From Pseudocercospora fijiensis CIRAD86 (lineage: Eukaryota > Ascomycota > Dothideomycetes > Mycosphaerellales > Mycosphaerellaceae), in the NCBI RefSeq assembly GCF_000340215.1, contig NW_006921532.1, positions 4,849,126 to 4,913,125 of the forward strand: a stretch of DNA of 64,000 nucleotides, written 5' to 3'. The position numbers were made by a program, and so were the translations under genes. A model generated the notes under the pieces. It saw nothing but the letters and a program-made list of their open reading frames with translations, did no database searches and was not told the origin of the DNA. This document shows, piece after piece, positions 1 through 11,800 of this stretch; the stretch's first letter is position 1; the number at the start of each line of letters is the position of its first letter.

Positions 1-596
1 GTCGTACAGCGCTGGGTGAGGTAATAATAATGGGTGACTTATGCTTGTGCAGAAGCTGTTAGCCTGCTGCTGGCCGAGCACACAGCCATCTTCGACAACG
101 CTTGATGCAAGGCATTGGCATGGCTTGCAGTAGACTATCATACCTTATGCCAAAGCTCGGTTGAAGGATGCGTAGGTGTGCACATCTTCCGCTGCCATGT
201 GCCTTGGAGCTGTCGCTTGCGGTTAAACGACCATACGATGTGTGCCTGCCAATTACACCGCGAGACCGTCTTCCGCTCTGCAGTACGGTGGATCTCTCTC
301 TGCAGGGCCAGGTACCGCGCTGGGAGGCGAAGCGAAGCCTCACTGTACGTCTGTGACTTAGACTTGCTCGCCATTGCCCCCCATCATTCGCGGAACGTGA
401 AGGAATTGAAGATCATTGACATGTCGTGCTTGAGTCCGTGACAAGACATCTCCCGCCGTCCAGCCCTCCAGAAGCAAACACTAGACCGCCTTCACGCTGC
501 CTACACTGCCCTGCCGACATCGTATTCCACCGCCGTAGGGACACCGCCAGTGTGCGTGAAACCAGGCAGGCAGGCAGGCAGGTGGAAGATCTGGAT
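1..596. other. Upstream region of the C6 transcription factor gene
   Basis: Several overlapping open frames on both strands fill this stretch, but none shows a recognisable domain and they overlap each other in all frames, so I treat them as chance. The right part is probably promoter and 5' leader of the gene that starts near 597. A short tetranucleotide repeat, five copies of CAGG, lies at 563-582, just before the chosen start codon. Confidence 0.5.
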
Positions 597-3210
597 ATGG
601 CCTCGCTACACGCCATTCCCCCCGTCAACACTGCGCACGGCGCCTCTGGGAAGAAAGCCGTGAGAGGTGATGTGGGAGGAGACGAGGGTTCCACCTCGGG
701 ACAGGGACAGGTAGCCCACACTTTGACGGCGTGCACGCGATGTCGACAGGTAATCTTTCTGTAGAGCCAAGGAGACAGAGCGCACTTGTTGACTGCTGCT
801 GAAGCGCAAGACACGATGCGATCCCGGCCTTCCACGCTGCACGCCGTGCGAACGAACCAACTCCATCTGCGAATATTACGACTCCACCCGTGGCCACAAT
901 GTGAACCGCAACTACGTCGTCTGGCTACAGCACAAAGTACGTGAGTTGGAGTCTGAGCTCGAGCGCGTGGAGAACGATGAGGCCGATGATCCTGAGGCCA
1001 TGATGCGTGCCGCGAGCGTGCGAGTCCACGACACGAAAGAAGGCAAATACCTGGGCCCGTCCAGTGGAATTGCCATCACACGCCTGGTCATGCAACTGGC
1101 CAAGCAGTTCACAGATTCTAAGAGCATCAAGGACATCGTGTCGGAGCAGCGCGCGAGGCAGATTAAAGAGCTGTATGCCCAGGAGCAGGCAAAGCCTACG
1201 TCCAAAGTGTATCCCTTGATCAGCGATGTGGCCGCGACCGACCTGCCAAATCGTGCCCTCGCAGACTTGCTGGTGCAATTGTACAAATTGAAGGTCCAGC
1301 CTATGTATCCGGCATTGCACGAGCCGACTTTGGATCGCGATATCGAGCTCGTCTACTCGGCGCCCGAGCAGGCTTCGCCTTACCAGCATTTTGTGTGCCG
1401 CATGGTAATAGCGATCAGCTTACAGAAGATGGACACACAATACGCAGGTCTGGCAGATAGTTACTATCTGGCAGCTCTAAAGTTCATGGAGCGCGTGGTG
1501 AAGCCGATGGACTTGCAAACGCTGCAGTGTTTTGCTCTCATGGCCGAATATTCTCTTCTAACCCCTACGCGCACCGCCATATTCTACGTCGTCGGCATAG
1601 CTGTGCGTTTGTTGCAAGCGTTAGGCCTGAACGAAGAGAAGACAATCACAAGAGGACAACGAGACGGCACTATCAATTACCTGGAAATCGACATGCGGCG
1701 GAGAGTCTTCTGGAGCATAATGGTGATGGAGTATGGCTTGTCACATTCTATAGGTCGTCCTTCCATGCTTGCCACCAGCCAGGACCATATTGATGTTGGC
1801 TGGTTCGAGACTTGCGACGACAAATACATCACACCAGAAGGTATCGACCCTGGAGCACCTCGGCCTACCTTGAAAAAGTGGGTGGCCATACACTTTTACA
1901 AAATGCGATTACTTCAACTGGAAATTCGGCGGAAGCTGTATCAATGTAAGCGAACGGAGCCGAAAGACGACAGCGACCCTTGGTTCATCCGGATGGAAGC
2001 CAAACTCACTGCCTGGAGAGATGCTGCGCCTTCACAGGACGAGGGCATTGGGCTTGACAAGATCTGGTTTATTGGCCGGTACAATACGATGATTGTCTTC
2101 TTATACAGACCATCACCACAGGTACCCAGACCGTCTCTTGATGCGGCCTTGAAGTGCTACGATGCATGCGAGTACAACATCTACATGCAAAAAGAACAGA
2201 TCATCAAGCGAAACGTTGACCTCACCTGGATCTTCACACAATCACTTTTCATGGCTATCAACACGATGCTGTGGACACTGAGCTACGTCGAGGTCCGGCG
2301 CAAGTACAAACGCGAAGCAGTTGAGAAGCATCTTGATGTCGCTATGGATGCCATTCAGATGGCGTCTGAGCGATGGCCTGGCGTGGCATCGGCCGTGCAG
2401 CTGTACCAGAATCTCATCACCGCCATCATGAAAATTTACGAGAAGGAAGGCGACATTCCAATCTCTGCCTGCACACCTTCAGATGCAAATTCACCGGGAT
2501 CAATGTTTCCAGACGCGCACAACCGCTCCCAGGCGACGTCTCCTGCGACGGTTAGCACTCAGTCTGTGCAGACGCCACCAGAGCAGAACAAGCCTCCCTT
2601 TGGATACATCAATCAGCAAGCGAGCAGGAGCATAGAAGAACCACCTCCACTTCCGTACCGGAGCGACGCTAATCTTAGTAGTATCGGCACACCCCAATCA
2701 CGACATCAATCGACGGGTAGCACTGGTTATGGAAGCTCCGATTCTGTGCCGACGATCAACAACAATATGCAATTCAATCAACAGGCCTACAATCAAAACG
2801 CGCAGTTCAACTCCTTGCCTGAATTCACACCAGATTTGACGGTGCCAGGTTGGACAGCACCAATGCCAGCACCAGTGACCTTTGCATCGGCGCCAGCACC
2901 GGCTCCAGGTGTTCCCATGCAACCGATGTATCCTTACAATAGCAGTCCGGCATTCGACCCAGTGGCAGCGGGATACCCTCCTTACGGCAATTTCGACAGC
3001 AATATGGGCGACCAGCAGCAGCAGCAGCAGCAGTACGTGCCACAGTACTGGGACATGGACTCGGGCGCCTTCGGCGAAGGTCTCACACAAATGCAACAAG
3101 AAGAGTTGATGCACTCACTGGAGACGGACGGCATGGAGGACATTCAGAGTATGATCTCGCACACATTGGCTGCGATCACGCCCAAAACTGCACAGCAGCC
3201 ACAATTTTGA
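597..3210 (+). CDS. Zn(II)2Cys6 transcription factor with fungal-specific middle domain
   Basis: Two exons, 597-749 and 805-3210, joined by an intron with GT at 750 and AG at 803-804; predicted length about 852 residues. The splice restores a complete zinc cluster: Cys46, 49, 56, 63, 66 and 73 in the pattern C-x2-C-x6-C-x6-C-x2-C-x6-C. A short coiled-coil dimerisation segment follows (about residues 84-110). Residues about 190-500 look like the fungal_trans regulatory domain (the motif RRRVFWSIMVMEYGLS and a following GRPS are visible). The C-terminal third is low complexity, rich in Pro, Ser, Gln and Asn, with seven CAG-encoded glutamines at 3013-3033, as in activation regions. The start at ATG 597 is preferred, but the frame stays open from 426, so a longer N terminus is possible. 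A nuclear DNA-binding regulator; its targets cannot be told from sequence. Confidence 0.88.
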
Positions 3211-4170
3211 AGCCCACCCAGCCCAGCCCAGCCCCAAAAACGAGTCGAACGAAGAGATGTGACACGATATATATTTGGAGATATGAATCTTGCTAATTTG
3301 GTTCGAATCTTGCAGGAAGAGTTCAACTTTTCAACACCTTGTGGCAATCAGAATCTAGTCCTGGGCGGCAGTTTCGGGATGGAGGAGGAATGATGATGAT
3401 GATGATGATGGCCGAGTCAGCGTCGAGCATTGCATTTTCTTGAGTGAGAGGGAGGCTGGCTAGATTAACTTCTTCGGGCATGAGGATCTGGGCATGATCG
3501 AAAGAAACCACCGAATTGTGTTTCGCATCAACGGCAGGTATGTAGTCTTTTGGGTTGGCTTTTACACGCATGATGATATCCAGTAGTAGCGAGGCGTTCG
3601 GAGGCGAAAACGTGAATACACCATGCAAGATACGACGACTTAAGACGGTTCGAGAAATTGAGCCAGACAAGTCACACGAAATGAGTAGAATTTGAGTCGA
3701 GACGAAATGTGATCTCGTGATCCGGAACATACATCAAAACATCATCTTTGGGGGGTCGATGATAGGCGATTCACGTACTGTGCTCTGGGAGTCATCTGCC
3801 AAGGCTGTCAGAAGCTGGTTGTGTGTAGATTGTGACGCCAAGACCTCACTCACATCTCACATTTCGCCGGTTGCTATCTGCTTCTCTAGCCATGGCTAAC
3901 CATTCCAAGCATCGCCTTCACCCGTCCTCGAGGAGAAACGATATCATACGCTCTAATTCGGATAACCCTCGTCTAGCAAGACCCGACGCCCATGTTCTTG
4001 CGCCAGCTCCGCCCAAGAGATCAAATCCGAACCTGTTCTGATCTTTCGCTAATTGTTCCTCATAGCGCCTAAGATCCTGTTGCAAATGCTGCCACTCGAC
4101 GCCTGCCCACCTCGGGACAAAAGTCGTTCCTCGTGTCCTCCCTATTACGTCCTTGCGTGTATAAGGGTGC
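3211..4170. other. Intergenic region between convergent genes
   Basis: Holds the 3' ends of the C6 factor (+) and the PP2A subunit (-), which converge here. A run of ATG/TGA trinucleotides lies at 3390-3410. Open frames here are short and featureless; I see no further gene. Confidence 0.6.
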
Positions 4171-6020
4171 TTACAATGCCGAGAATACGAAAAGCTACAC
4201 ATGCTGTCAGTGATTTCGTGTCACGCTCAAGACCATGTTGGCTTCTTACGTTGTTGGTCGCCGCGATGGCGATGCTGTCTTCCTGTGGATGCCAGCTCAT
4301 ATGCAGAATCTTCTTGTTAAAATCGATTTGGTCGGCATCGGTCTCTTTCCTCATCCGCTGAGCCCCAGCAGGAGAGCTAGCACGGCTTCCCTTCTTGCCA
4401 TCTTTGGCGCCAGCAGCATTCATTGGCGTCGGGATCCCGACCTTCTTTGCCTTGAACGCGCTCTTGTCGGCCTGTAGCACAACCTCGGTGTCTTTGCCTT
4501 CTTCCGATGGATAGATCATGAAGTTGTTGTTATACGAGCCTGTCATGACGTTCTTCGCGTCACCAGAGAATACGACCTCGAACTTGTCGAAAATGCTGTC
4601 GTTCTCGTAAGTATCGCAAAGTCGTGGTCGGAGGTGCTCGTGAATGGGAATGGTCTTGACAGGTTGCCGCTCCATGTTCACATCCCAGATCTTGACAGTA
4701 AGGTAGTCTCGGGATAATATGTAGCGACCATCGTAGGAAAATCGAACATCCGAAATGCTGCTGATGATCTCGGAAAAGAAGGAGCGCGATGATGGGTCCT
4801 CTTCCTGCTCAAATTCTGCACCGGAAATCAGCTGAGAGATACAGTGTGTCTTGGGCTTCACCACTTACGCTTTGCGTGCTCATCACACAACGCTCTTTGC
4901 CGCATATCCGCCAGTTTGATTGTACCTTTACTTGACGCGTACATGAACCAGTTGCAGCTAACGGGGTGGAACTCGGCTGCCGTTATCACTTCCGTAAGCT
5001 CCTCCATGTTAGCGGGCTTGATGTCCACAATGTTGAAGCTCTGATCCTGGATGTTCAAGTTCCAAAGGTTTATTCGCAGATCGTCTGAGCTGATGAATGT
5101 CTCCCCATCGCTGTTCACCGATATGCTGTTGATGTGATACGCATGAGCGTTGGCATACACCCTGCGAGGGACTGCAGCAACAACAGTGTCGTGATGCGTC
5201 ATCCGTGGAAACTTGAGGTCCGCGACGCTTCGGAAATGTTGATTGGGATATCGAACCGGGCCGCCGCCATTGGCATTGCCAGTGCCAGCAGGTGTCAATT
5301 CTGATGACAGATTGTTTTCGGCCACCACCTTCAAGCTCTTCTCAAAGACCTTCCACAGCTTGATGGTCTTGTCGTTGGTCGACAAAAGGTAGTGAGATGC
5401 ATTTTGTCTCCTACACCATTTGATCTTGTTGATTTTCTCTTCGATCTCTAATGACTTGAGGTAGTCGAATTCTGGCTCGTGGGATTGAAACTCGGTATGA
5501 AATTTGTATTCGCAGGTCTTTTTGGTCTCATTACGCTCGAAGAGAACCACACGGCCGCCTTTGTCGCCGGTAGCGAGGTAGTTTCCGGTCTGGTCGAACT
5601 CAACGGTCGATATGATGTCGGCTTCGGTGATATCCTCAACATCGCCTTTATCGCCAAAGCACCTACGATCAAGATATCAGCCCGAGTCCTGTCCAATTTT
5701 TGTAGAGCTGAAATTGAGATATATGTGTAGGGGTGGGCACACTGAGTGAAACGCCATGAGGGCAGGTATGGTTGGGCATGAGCATCTGCTCGAGCCTGAG
5801 GGTCATCATAATCCAGCAGCACAGACTGGCCAGCGTATGAAGCATCAAGATGTAGGTCGACGTCGAGCCAGTCGCGGTCAGAGGAGGAGTCACTGTGCTC
5901 GTCGACGCAGTCGACTGCCGGCGGTATACGTTCCCCAGCCTCCTCGTTGCCGCTGGGAAGCTCTGGTGCGCGAGACCGGTTGGTGCGGTCGGGAAGCAGA
6001 CCGCTGAGACGCGAGAACAT
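4171..6020 (-). CDS. CDC55: PP2A regulatory subunit B (B55/PR55 family, WD40)
   Basis: Regulatory B subunit of protein phosphatase 2A, a seven-bladed WD40 propeller that directs the phosphatase to mitotic and other substrates. Four exons on the minus strand: 5743-6020, 4869-5662, 4250-4815 and 4171-4194; total 1,662 nt, 553 residues. Family landmarks include [14 protein letters not shown] across the first intron, [16 protein letters not shown], the long [19 protein letters not shown] region, and [16 protein letters not shown] near the end. The last exon is only 24 nt and encodes LFVFSAL plus stop, after the tag acceptor at 4195-4197. The N-terminal 90 or so residues before PSWRF are acidic and low complexity and longer than in animal B55. 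The start could be ATG 6020 or ATG 6041 in the same frame. Confidence 0.93.
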
Positions 6021-7027
6021 GCTGCAGCTGTATCTATGCACGCTGTTCTATTCGCGATACCATGCCGTTTCATGCCATAGCCACTGATGTTTGTAGGTGC
6101 TGCTGCTTCCACGGCACAAAGAAAATAGAAATGCAAGCGACAGAAGGGGAGTGCACTTACTGCGTGAATTTCCAGGTCGGCTGGGCAGCGCCTTCTGCAG
6201 CTTCTACCATCTTCCCGGTGCAGCAGGTGTGAATGGCTTGGCCTGGTATGGTATCAAGGTGCTTTCTCCCTCAGCAGTGCCGCGCCGTGCTCTCGCCCCA
6301 GGTTCCGGGAGTGTCTGGTGCCGCTTGTGGCTGTGTGCCTTGTCTGCGTGTGGTGCACAGGCTCGTGGTATTCGGAGGAGCGGGCGCTGCGTCGGCGAGA
6401 GACTGGAGCCGGCGGTGGGGAGGGTGGTGGTGGTGATGGGCGCAGAGATGCGCGGGTTTGAAAAGGAAGCTCCCGTTCCTTTGGAGGCCTTCAGAGCAAG
6501 CAGGCAGGCAGGTCAAGTCAGGCTACGTCAGACGGGTGGAAAGCGCCAGGTCTGTCTGCCGCACGCCAGAAGCACTAGTTTGACTCACGCGCACTGCAAT
6601 GGGATGTGAAGGAATGGATGTGAGTGCGCAAAGGTCGAAGGTGTGTGTCGTGGGATGTCGTGACAGCGGTGGAGGCGTGAATCGATAGATACGAGGAGGA
6701 GAAGATGCTCTCTTTCTTGGCGCGATGGCTGGTGGCAGTGGTGGCGCCTTGGTCGAATTCTCACGCACACCTTGCAATGTGATTGTAATATTATTGGAGC
6801 ATTGCGCCGGTCAGATCACTTTGTAAGATGCGCTCAAAGACGGACAGCATGCCACTGACTTGCCTCGTTCTGCTTCGGAACAAAGAAAAGCGATGATGGC
6901 AGTGTGGGCAATCTCGAGTCACGGCGAAGATGGCACCCGACAATTCCAGACCGCATTCACTTCATTGCAAAAACTCGACATGGCGACAAACTGCCGACTG
7001 GCGCTGGAGGCGTTGACATCCGATCAT
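6021..7027. other. Intergenic region upstream of the PP2A B subunit gene
   Basis: Probably promoter and 5' leader of the PP2A subunit gene plus the 3' region of the small membrane protein gene. A G-rich GGT-repeat tract lies at about 6418-6441. A 170-codon plus-strand frame (6097-6609) has no domain and overlaps open frames on the other strand, so I do not call it. Confidence 0.5.
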
Positions 7028-7540
7028 TCAAGCTACATGTATGTTGAAGTCGTAGTTCTGAGGCTTCACATACTGTATCAACCAAATGTAACAACTATCC
7101 TCATCCTCAAAAGAATCCCTCCGCATTGAGTCTCTCATCCCCTCCCGAACGGAATCTCGATTTTGTCTGCTCGAAATATCAGCCCCTCGCGCCGCTACAC
7201 TCGAAGGCAAGGGCCGCGAAATCATACTTTTGATTGTGTACTTCACACTCTCCACCCGTGACATCTTTACAGGTTTGATGAATCCAGAATCGGCCACTTT
7301 CGCGTTCCACGCCGGCAATGCGTTCCGGTCGTCGTCGTATGTCAAGCCTGACTTTCGATTTCTTCTTCTCGTGCAGCAGGAGCAGAACTTGCACAAAACG
7401 ATGAGAGCCGCAATAATCCCAATCGTCACCACCACAATCCCAACCACTAGCCAGATGATCTCGGTCTTGCTAAGGGATATGCCCATGCCAGAGCTGGAGT
7501 CATTGGAGTCACGCCAGTCTGGTTCTTGCGTGGACGACAT
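7028..7540 (-). CDS. Small single-pass membrane protein, function unknown
   Basis: A 170-residue frame starting at ATG 7540. A short hydrophilic, Ser-rich N terminus (about 27 residues) precedes one strong membrane segment at about residues 28-50 (IIWLVVGIVVVTIGIIAALI). Then come a cysteine cluster (KFCSCC), a basic stretch (TRRRNRK) and a polar C-terminal tail rich in Arg, Ser and Asp. The positive-inside rule suggests the tail faces the cytosol. The layout loosely recalls fungal one-pass sensors or syndecan-like proteins, but the outer domain is far too short for a Wsc/Mid2 sensor unless an upstream exon is missing. No family recognised. Confidence 0.55.
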   Translation of the reverse strand: MSSTQEPDWRDSNDSSSGMGISLSKTEIIWLVVGIVVVTIGIIAALIVLCKFCSCCTRRRNRKSGLTYDDDRNALPAWNAKVADSGFIKPVKMSRVESVKYTIKSMISRPLPSSVAARGADISSRQNRDSVREGMRDSMRRDSFEDEDSCYIWLIQYVKPQNYDFNIHVA

Positions 7541-8532
7541 ATCCACCGGCAGATCTGATGGAGGACGGAAGCAACGAGTTCGTCTGCGTTCGTCTCGGAG
7601 AGGAGTTGCTGCTGTATCTGTGTTCCTCGCAATTGATCGTCCTTGAAAGGGTAGCTTGTGTATGGTGGGTCTGCTAAAAAATGGTAACTCCGTGTGTAGT
7701 GAAGAAAGGAGGGGAACCAGCCTCTATGTGAGTAGCCAGCTTAACTAGGAAGGAATGGAGATGCAAGAAAGAAATGCAGGTACAGCAAGGTTCGACCACA
7801 GACGTATAGACAAGCGTGACGCGTAGCCCAAATGCAGCATGCTGCTAGTCATATAGACACACAAAATTAGTGCCAAAGATACAGTGCCAACAAAGAGACG
7901 GATTCGAGCGGAGGCGGCTACTCAAGAGTCCAAGACCTGAGGCTTGGAATTGATCTAGGCAGGGTGAAACAAAGAGCTGAGAAGTCTTACGCGGCCGTTC
8001 CACAGAAGTGGGGAGTCATACCTACGCGCAAGCGCCAGCCTTGCGCGGTCCAGTGGAGAATATAGCACCACGACACACATTTATGAGCGTGTAAGTGGAT
8101 GATATTGGAAAGGTGTTGTTGGAGGGAAGAGCTTCCTCACCCCTCGGATTCGCACTTTCCCGCCAAGTCCAGTCCAAGCCTCATGCTTCATTGGAAGGTA
8201 TTGCAGTATAGCAAAGCAAAGCACTCTTCGACAAACGGAAGCCTACTACGGATCGGACGACAGAACGTTCAACGAGCAGCAGAATAGATCGAACACTTGC
8301 ATTCTCATATGTACTGCCACATCCTCCTATTACTTTTCAACTATCTTCAAGAGTTATGGTTCCAGTCTGGGTATATCGCAAAATGCAACAACAGCAGCAG
8401 CAATAATAGATGAGATCGCACGGGGTATCTTTGGGCCAACTGGTAGGAAATCCACCTCAAATGCCGGATATCAATCAAAGATCGAGGGTGGTTTAGCTGT
8501 CGCTCTTCTCTCCTCCATCGAGCGCGAAGCAC
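7541..8532. other. Gene-free stretch
   Basis: About 1 kb with only short open frames (up to 62 codons) and no recognisable motif. It contains the 5' flank of the small membrane protein gene and the 3' flank of the giant coiled-coil gene. Confidence 0.5.
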
Positions 8533-8811
8533 TCATTCGTTAACAAAAGAAAATTGGCCGCCCCTGAACATCGGATGTCGTTGGAACACGTTGGGATCCG
8601 TCGTAGAGACTTCTATTGGAGATGACTCTGTCACTCTCGGTTTGGGGCTGTTTCGTGAAGCAGAAGATCGTGGCGTAGTGATCCTCGAAACGTTGTTGCG
8701 GTCTGTGGCCGCCGGCCGCTCGACCAACGAGGAATCTGTGTGCTCGTCAGAAGCCATGCGCCTCAGAGTCTGTGCAAACTCAAGCACAACGCTCTTTTTT
8801 CGGGGACGTAG
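8533..8811 (-). other. In-frame extension beyond the stop codon of the giant coiled-coil gene
   Basis: Directly after the TGA at 8812-8814 the same reading frame stays open for 92 codons to a stop at 8533-8535. The extension is rich in Ser, Arg, Pro and Thr, like the disordered tail that precedes it. The stop context is TGA CTA, the motif known to promote stop-codon readthrough. An alternative is splicing: a good donor (GTGAGC, GT at 8848-8849) can pair with an acceptor at 8736-8737, giving a 114-nt intron that removes the stop and enters this frame. A second acceptor at 8770-8771 gives an 80-nt intron and a short different tail. Which of these is used cannot be told from sequence. Confidence 0.5.
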
Positions 8812-11800
8812 TCATGCCAGGGCTTCAGGGGTGATCGGACTTGGCTCACCCATCTCCTCTTCGAGACTCTTCGGTGCTCGGAATCCAGGTGGCGCCTCGC
8901 CGGACTCGTCTATGTCATCCAGGGTATCATCATCTTCCAAGTGCTGAAGATTGAGCTCTGGCGCGTCTCCTTCTTCCGCGTCACGATCGTAGCTTTGCTC
9001 GCGGAAAAGAGGGGTGCGTGGGCCATTAGAGGTGCTAGATCCCGTGCGAAGGCTGCGAGGCCTCTCGCTGCCGGCGCTGGCCTGACTGCGACTGCTGCGA
9101 GGGCGGTCTGTCACGGTGCTCATCTTGGATCCGTTCGACCCAGTGCGGGTATGTAGTCTTGGCGGCGGTAGGGTGTGCATGGCTGAAGGATCAGGTGAAC
9201 TTCTGATGTTGCTGGCCGGTGGCGTCATCAGCCCAGATTGGAAAGCCTTCGGGAGGGAGGGGAGGGAAGGAGCGGTTGCCTTAGATGGTGTGCCGGATCG
9301 TGAGGCAGGAGCGCGCGGGGCATTCTTCAACGCAGAGCTTTCCATGGACGCACGCCATTTGCCAAAGGCAGAGGTCAATTTCGCGGCTTGTGGGGTCGCG
9401 AAACTGGACAGCAAGGCCGTGGCCTGCCCGGTCACGGACTGGTTCGAGTTGCGCCCGAAACGTTCCTTCTCCTCGTGTTCCATCTGCAAATTCGTGCGTA
9501 TGCGGATGGCGATGTCTTGGACGCGACGACGGTCGAAGTTTGGCTTCTGAAGCGTGTTTGCAAGCTCGTGGAGCTCGTCTCCGCGCACTGAAAGAAGCTC
9601 GCGCAGCCAAGCAATTTCAGCGTCGCGAGCCTTGACCTTCTGCACGCCCTCCTCTTCCAAGTCAGCTTCCAGTCGTTCGATGCGCGTCTCTCGTTCTTGC
9701 AGCTGCTCTTGAAGCACGAGAATCGTCTCGCGCAATGCCTGCGGTGAGATCTTCTCGGGCAAGCCGGCCGACGACCGAGCGGAACTCGCCAGTGCAGGCG
9801 CAGACGCCGCTTTAGAAGCCTTTGCTTGCTGCGCTGCCGCTCTTGCGGCATCCTGCACCACCTCGACCCTTTCCTCAAGATGGCTGCAGCGCTCTTGATA
9901 GTGCTGCGCTCGGGCATTCGCCAAGGCCAGTCGTTCATTGAGCAACGATTCAACACGATCCTTGTCTTCCAGAGCATGCCTCAGAGCTCGGGAATGCTGT
10001 GCTGTGAGCTCTTGGATGCCCGACTCGTACTTGTGTCGTGCATCATCCAAAGCCCGACTGTTATCGGCATTGACCTTTCGCAGCGCTTCTCTGCGCTCTC
10101 TGTCCTCTTGTTCAAGCAGATGCTCATGCCTCTCTTTCATGGTCTCAATCTCCATCTTGGCATTCTCAAGCTCCGCACGCGTCTTGCTCAGCTCCGCTTC
10201 AAGCTCCGCGCGCACCACGTTCACCTGATGATTGGCAGCTTCGACCTCAGCTTCGTAAGCCATGCGAGTTCGATGGACCTCGGCGCGACCAGACTCTTGT
10301 GCGTCGTAGAACTGACGCTCGTAGCGCGCAGTGATGGCCTGCTGCTCTGAGAGCTCGCCCTGCAATTTGCGTAGCATCTCCTCCAGTGAGTTGTTTGATG
10401 CACGTACGTGATCCACGGTGTTGCGCGTCTCTGCAGCCTCGATAGCAGCAGCACGCACAATACGCAATTCATCTTCGAGCTGTGCGCGCTCACGAGCACC
10501 AATGAGGTTTTGGTGCTCCAATGTCTCGATTCTGCTCCTGTAGTCCTCTTCCCTGGACTTCCACATGGCCTTCTCACTGGAAAGCTGACCTGCTGCAGCG
10601 GACATATCAGTATGCAACTTCTCTAGGCGCCTCTTCATGCCGACGGTAGATTCTTCATAGTCCTCTGCTTGACGCGTGAGCATTGCGATTGTGCTTTCCA
10701 GCTCTTCACGCACGCGTTTGCCTTCGTCAATGTCTGCTCGCCATTTGTGGCTGGATGTGCGGTACTCCTCCAGCGTGGCCTGCAGTGCTTCTTTTTCTGC
10801 CTCTGTATCAGAGAACCTCTCCTCAGCTTTCCGGCGGGCTTCGTCAACACGGTCAAAACGATCAAGCAGGTCCTCACGCTCTTTCTCCATGGCTCGAACC
10901 TTGGCTTCGTCGTCGCGAGCGGCGGCTCGTAATAGCTGTATCTCTTCCTCCGCGAGGCGTAGTTGTCTCTTGGCTTCCTTCTCCTGCTCCTCAATTGCGC
11001 GCCTTTGATTTGCTTCTTCGAGAGCGCCAGCTAGTGTCTCATTGAGGCGACCCTCGAGTTCAGATAGCTGTCGCCTATGTTCTTGGCTCTCGTGCGGCAC
11101 TACAGCCTGGCTTTGACTGGACATCGTGGCTTCTACAACGGCTCGGATGTCGTCCAACTCTAGGCTCGATGACGCAGCTCGTGCGAATGAAACTTTCATA
11201 TCAGCCAGGACAGAATGTAGGTCCGCGATGTCGATGGCTTGCTGAGATCGCTTTGGGCTCTGTTCGCGCAAAGCTTCTAGGACTGCGAGCTTGATCTGGT
11301 CGACTCGCTTGTCTCTACCACGAGAGATGGGTCTGTTCTTCAGCTCATCCGAGAGTTCATCTTCATCGTCAGCGTCGCTGTCCACATTAGATGAGCTGCG
11401 AGCAAGTTTTAGCTCAGATGATCTGTTTCGCCGTGAGATGGTCGTGGAAATACTGCGTAGTGACTCTTCGAGTGGCAGCAATCTTCTTTCTACCGCGCGA
11501 CCGATGAGCTTGTCAATGTGGCCATCGAAGAATGTGCTTCGCTGCTCCAGCTTAGCAATATCAGGCGGCGAGACCATGTCCGACCAATCGCTGGTGGGTA
11601 TTTCTTCGGCCTTGTTGAGTTGTCGTACATGCGCATAGCCGTTGAGACCCCGGTCGCTTTCGAGCTGCGGTGTCGCATTACTCTCTTGCCTAAGCGGGCT
11701 CGGACTTGGCGCATCGCTGCGGTACCTCTCCGCCAGGTACGTGACACCAGCCATTGGATGAGAACCAGGACTTGGCATGCGTGCCGGTATTGTCTCACGC

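Noticed and set aside
563..582. Tandem CAGG units as a possible CRISPR-like or regulatory array
   Set aside because: Only five perfect 4-bp units without spacers; a simple microsatellite.
6097..6609. 170-codon plus-strand open frame
   Set aside because: No domain, unnatural composition, overlapping open frames on the other strand, and a position in the expected promoter/leader of the PP2A subunit gene.
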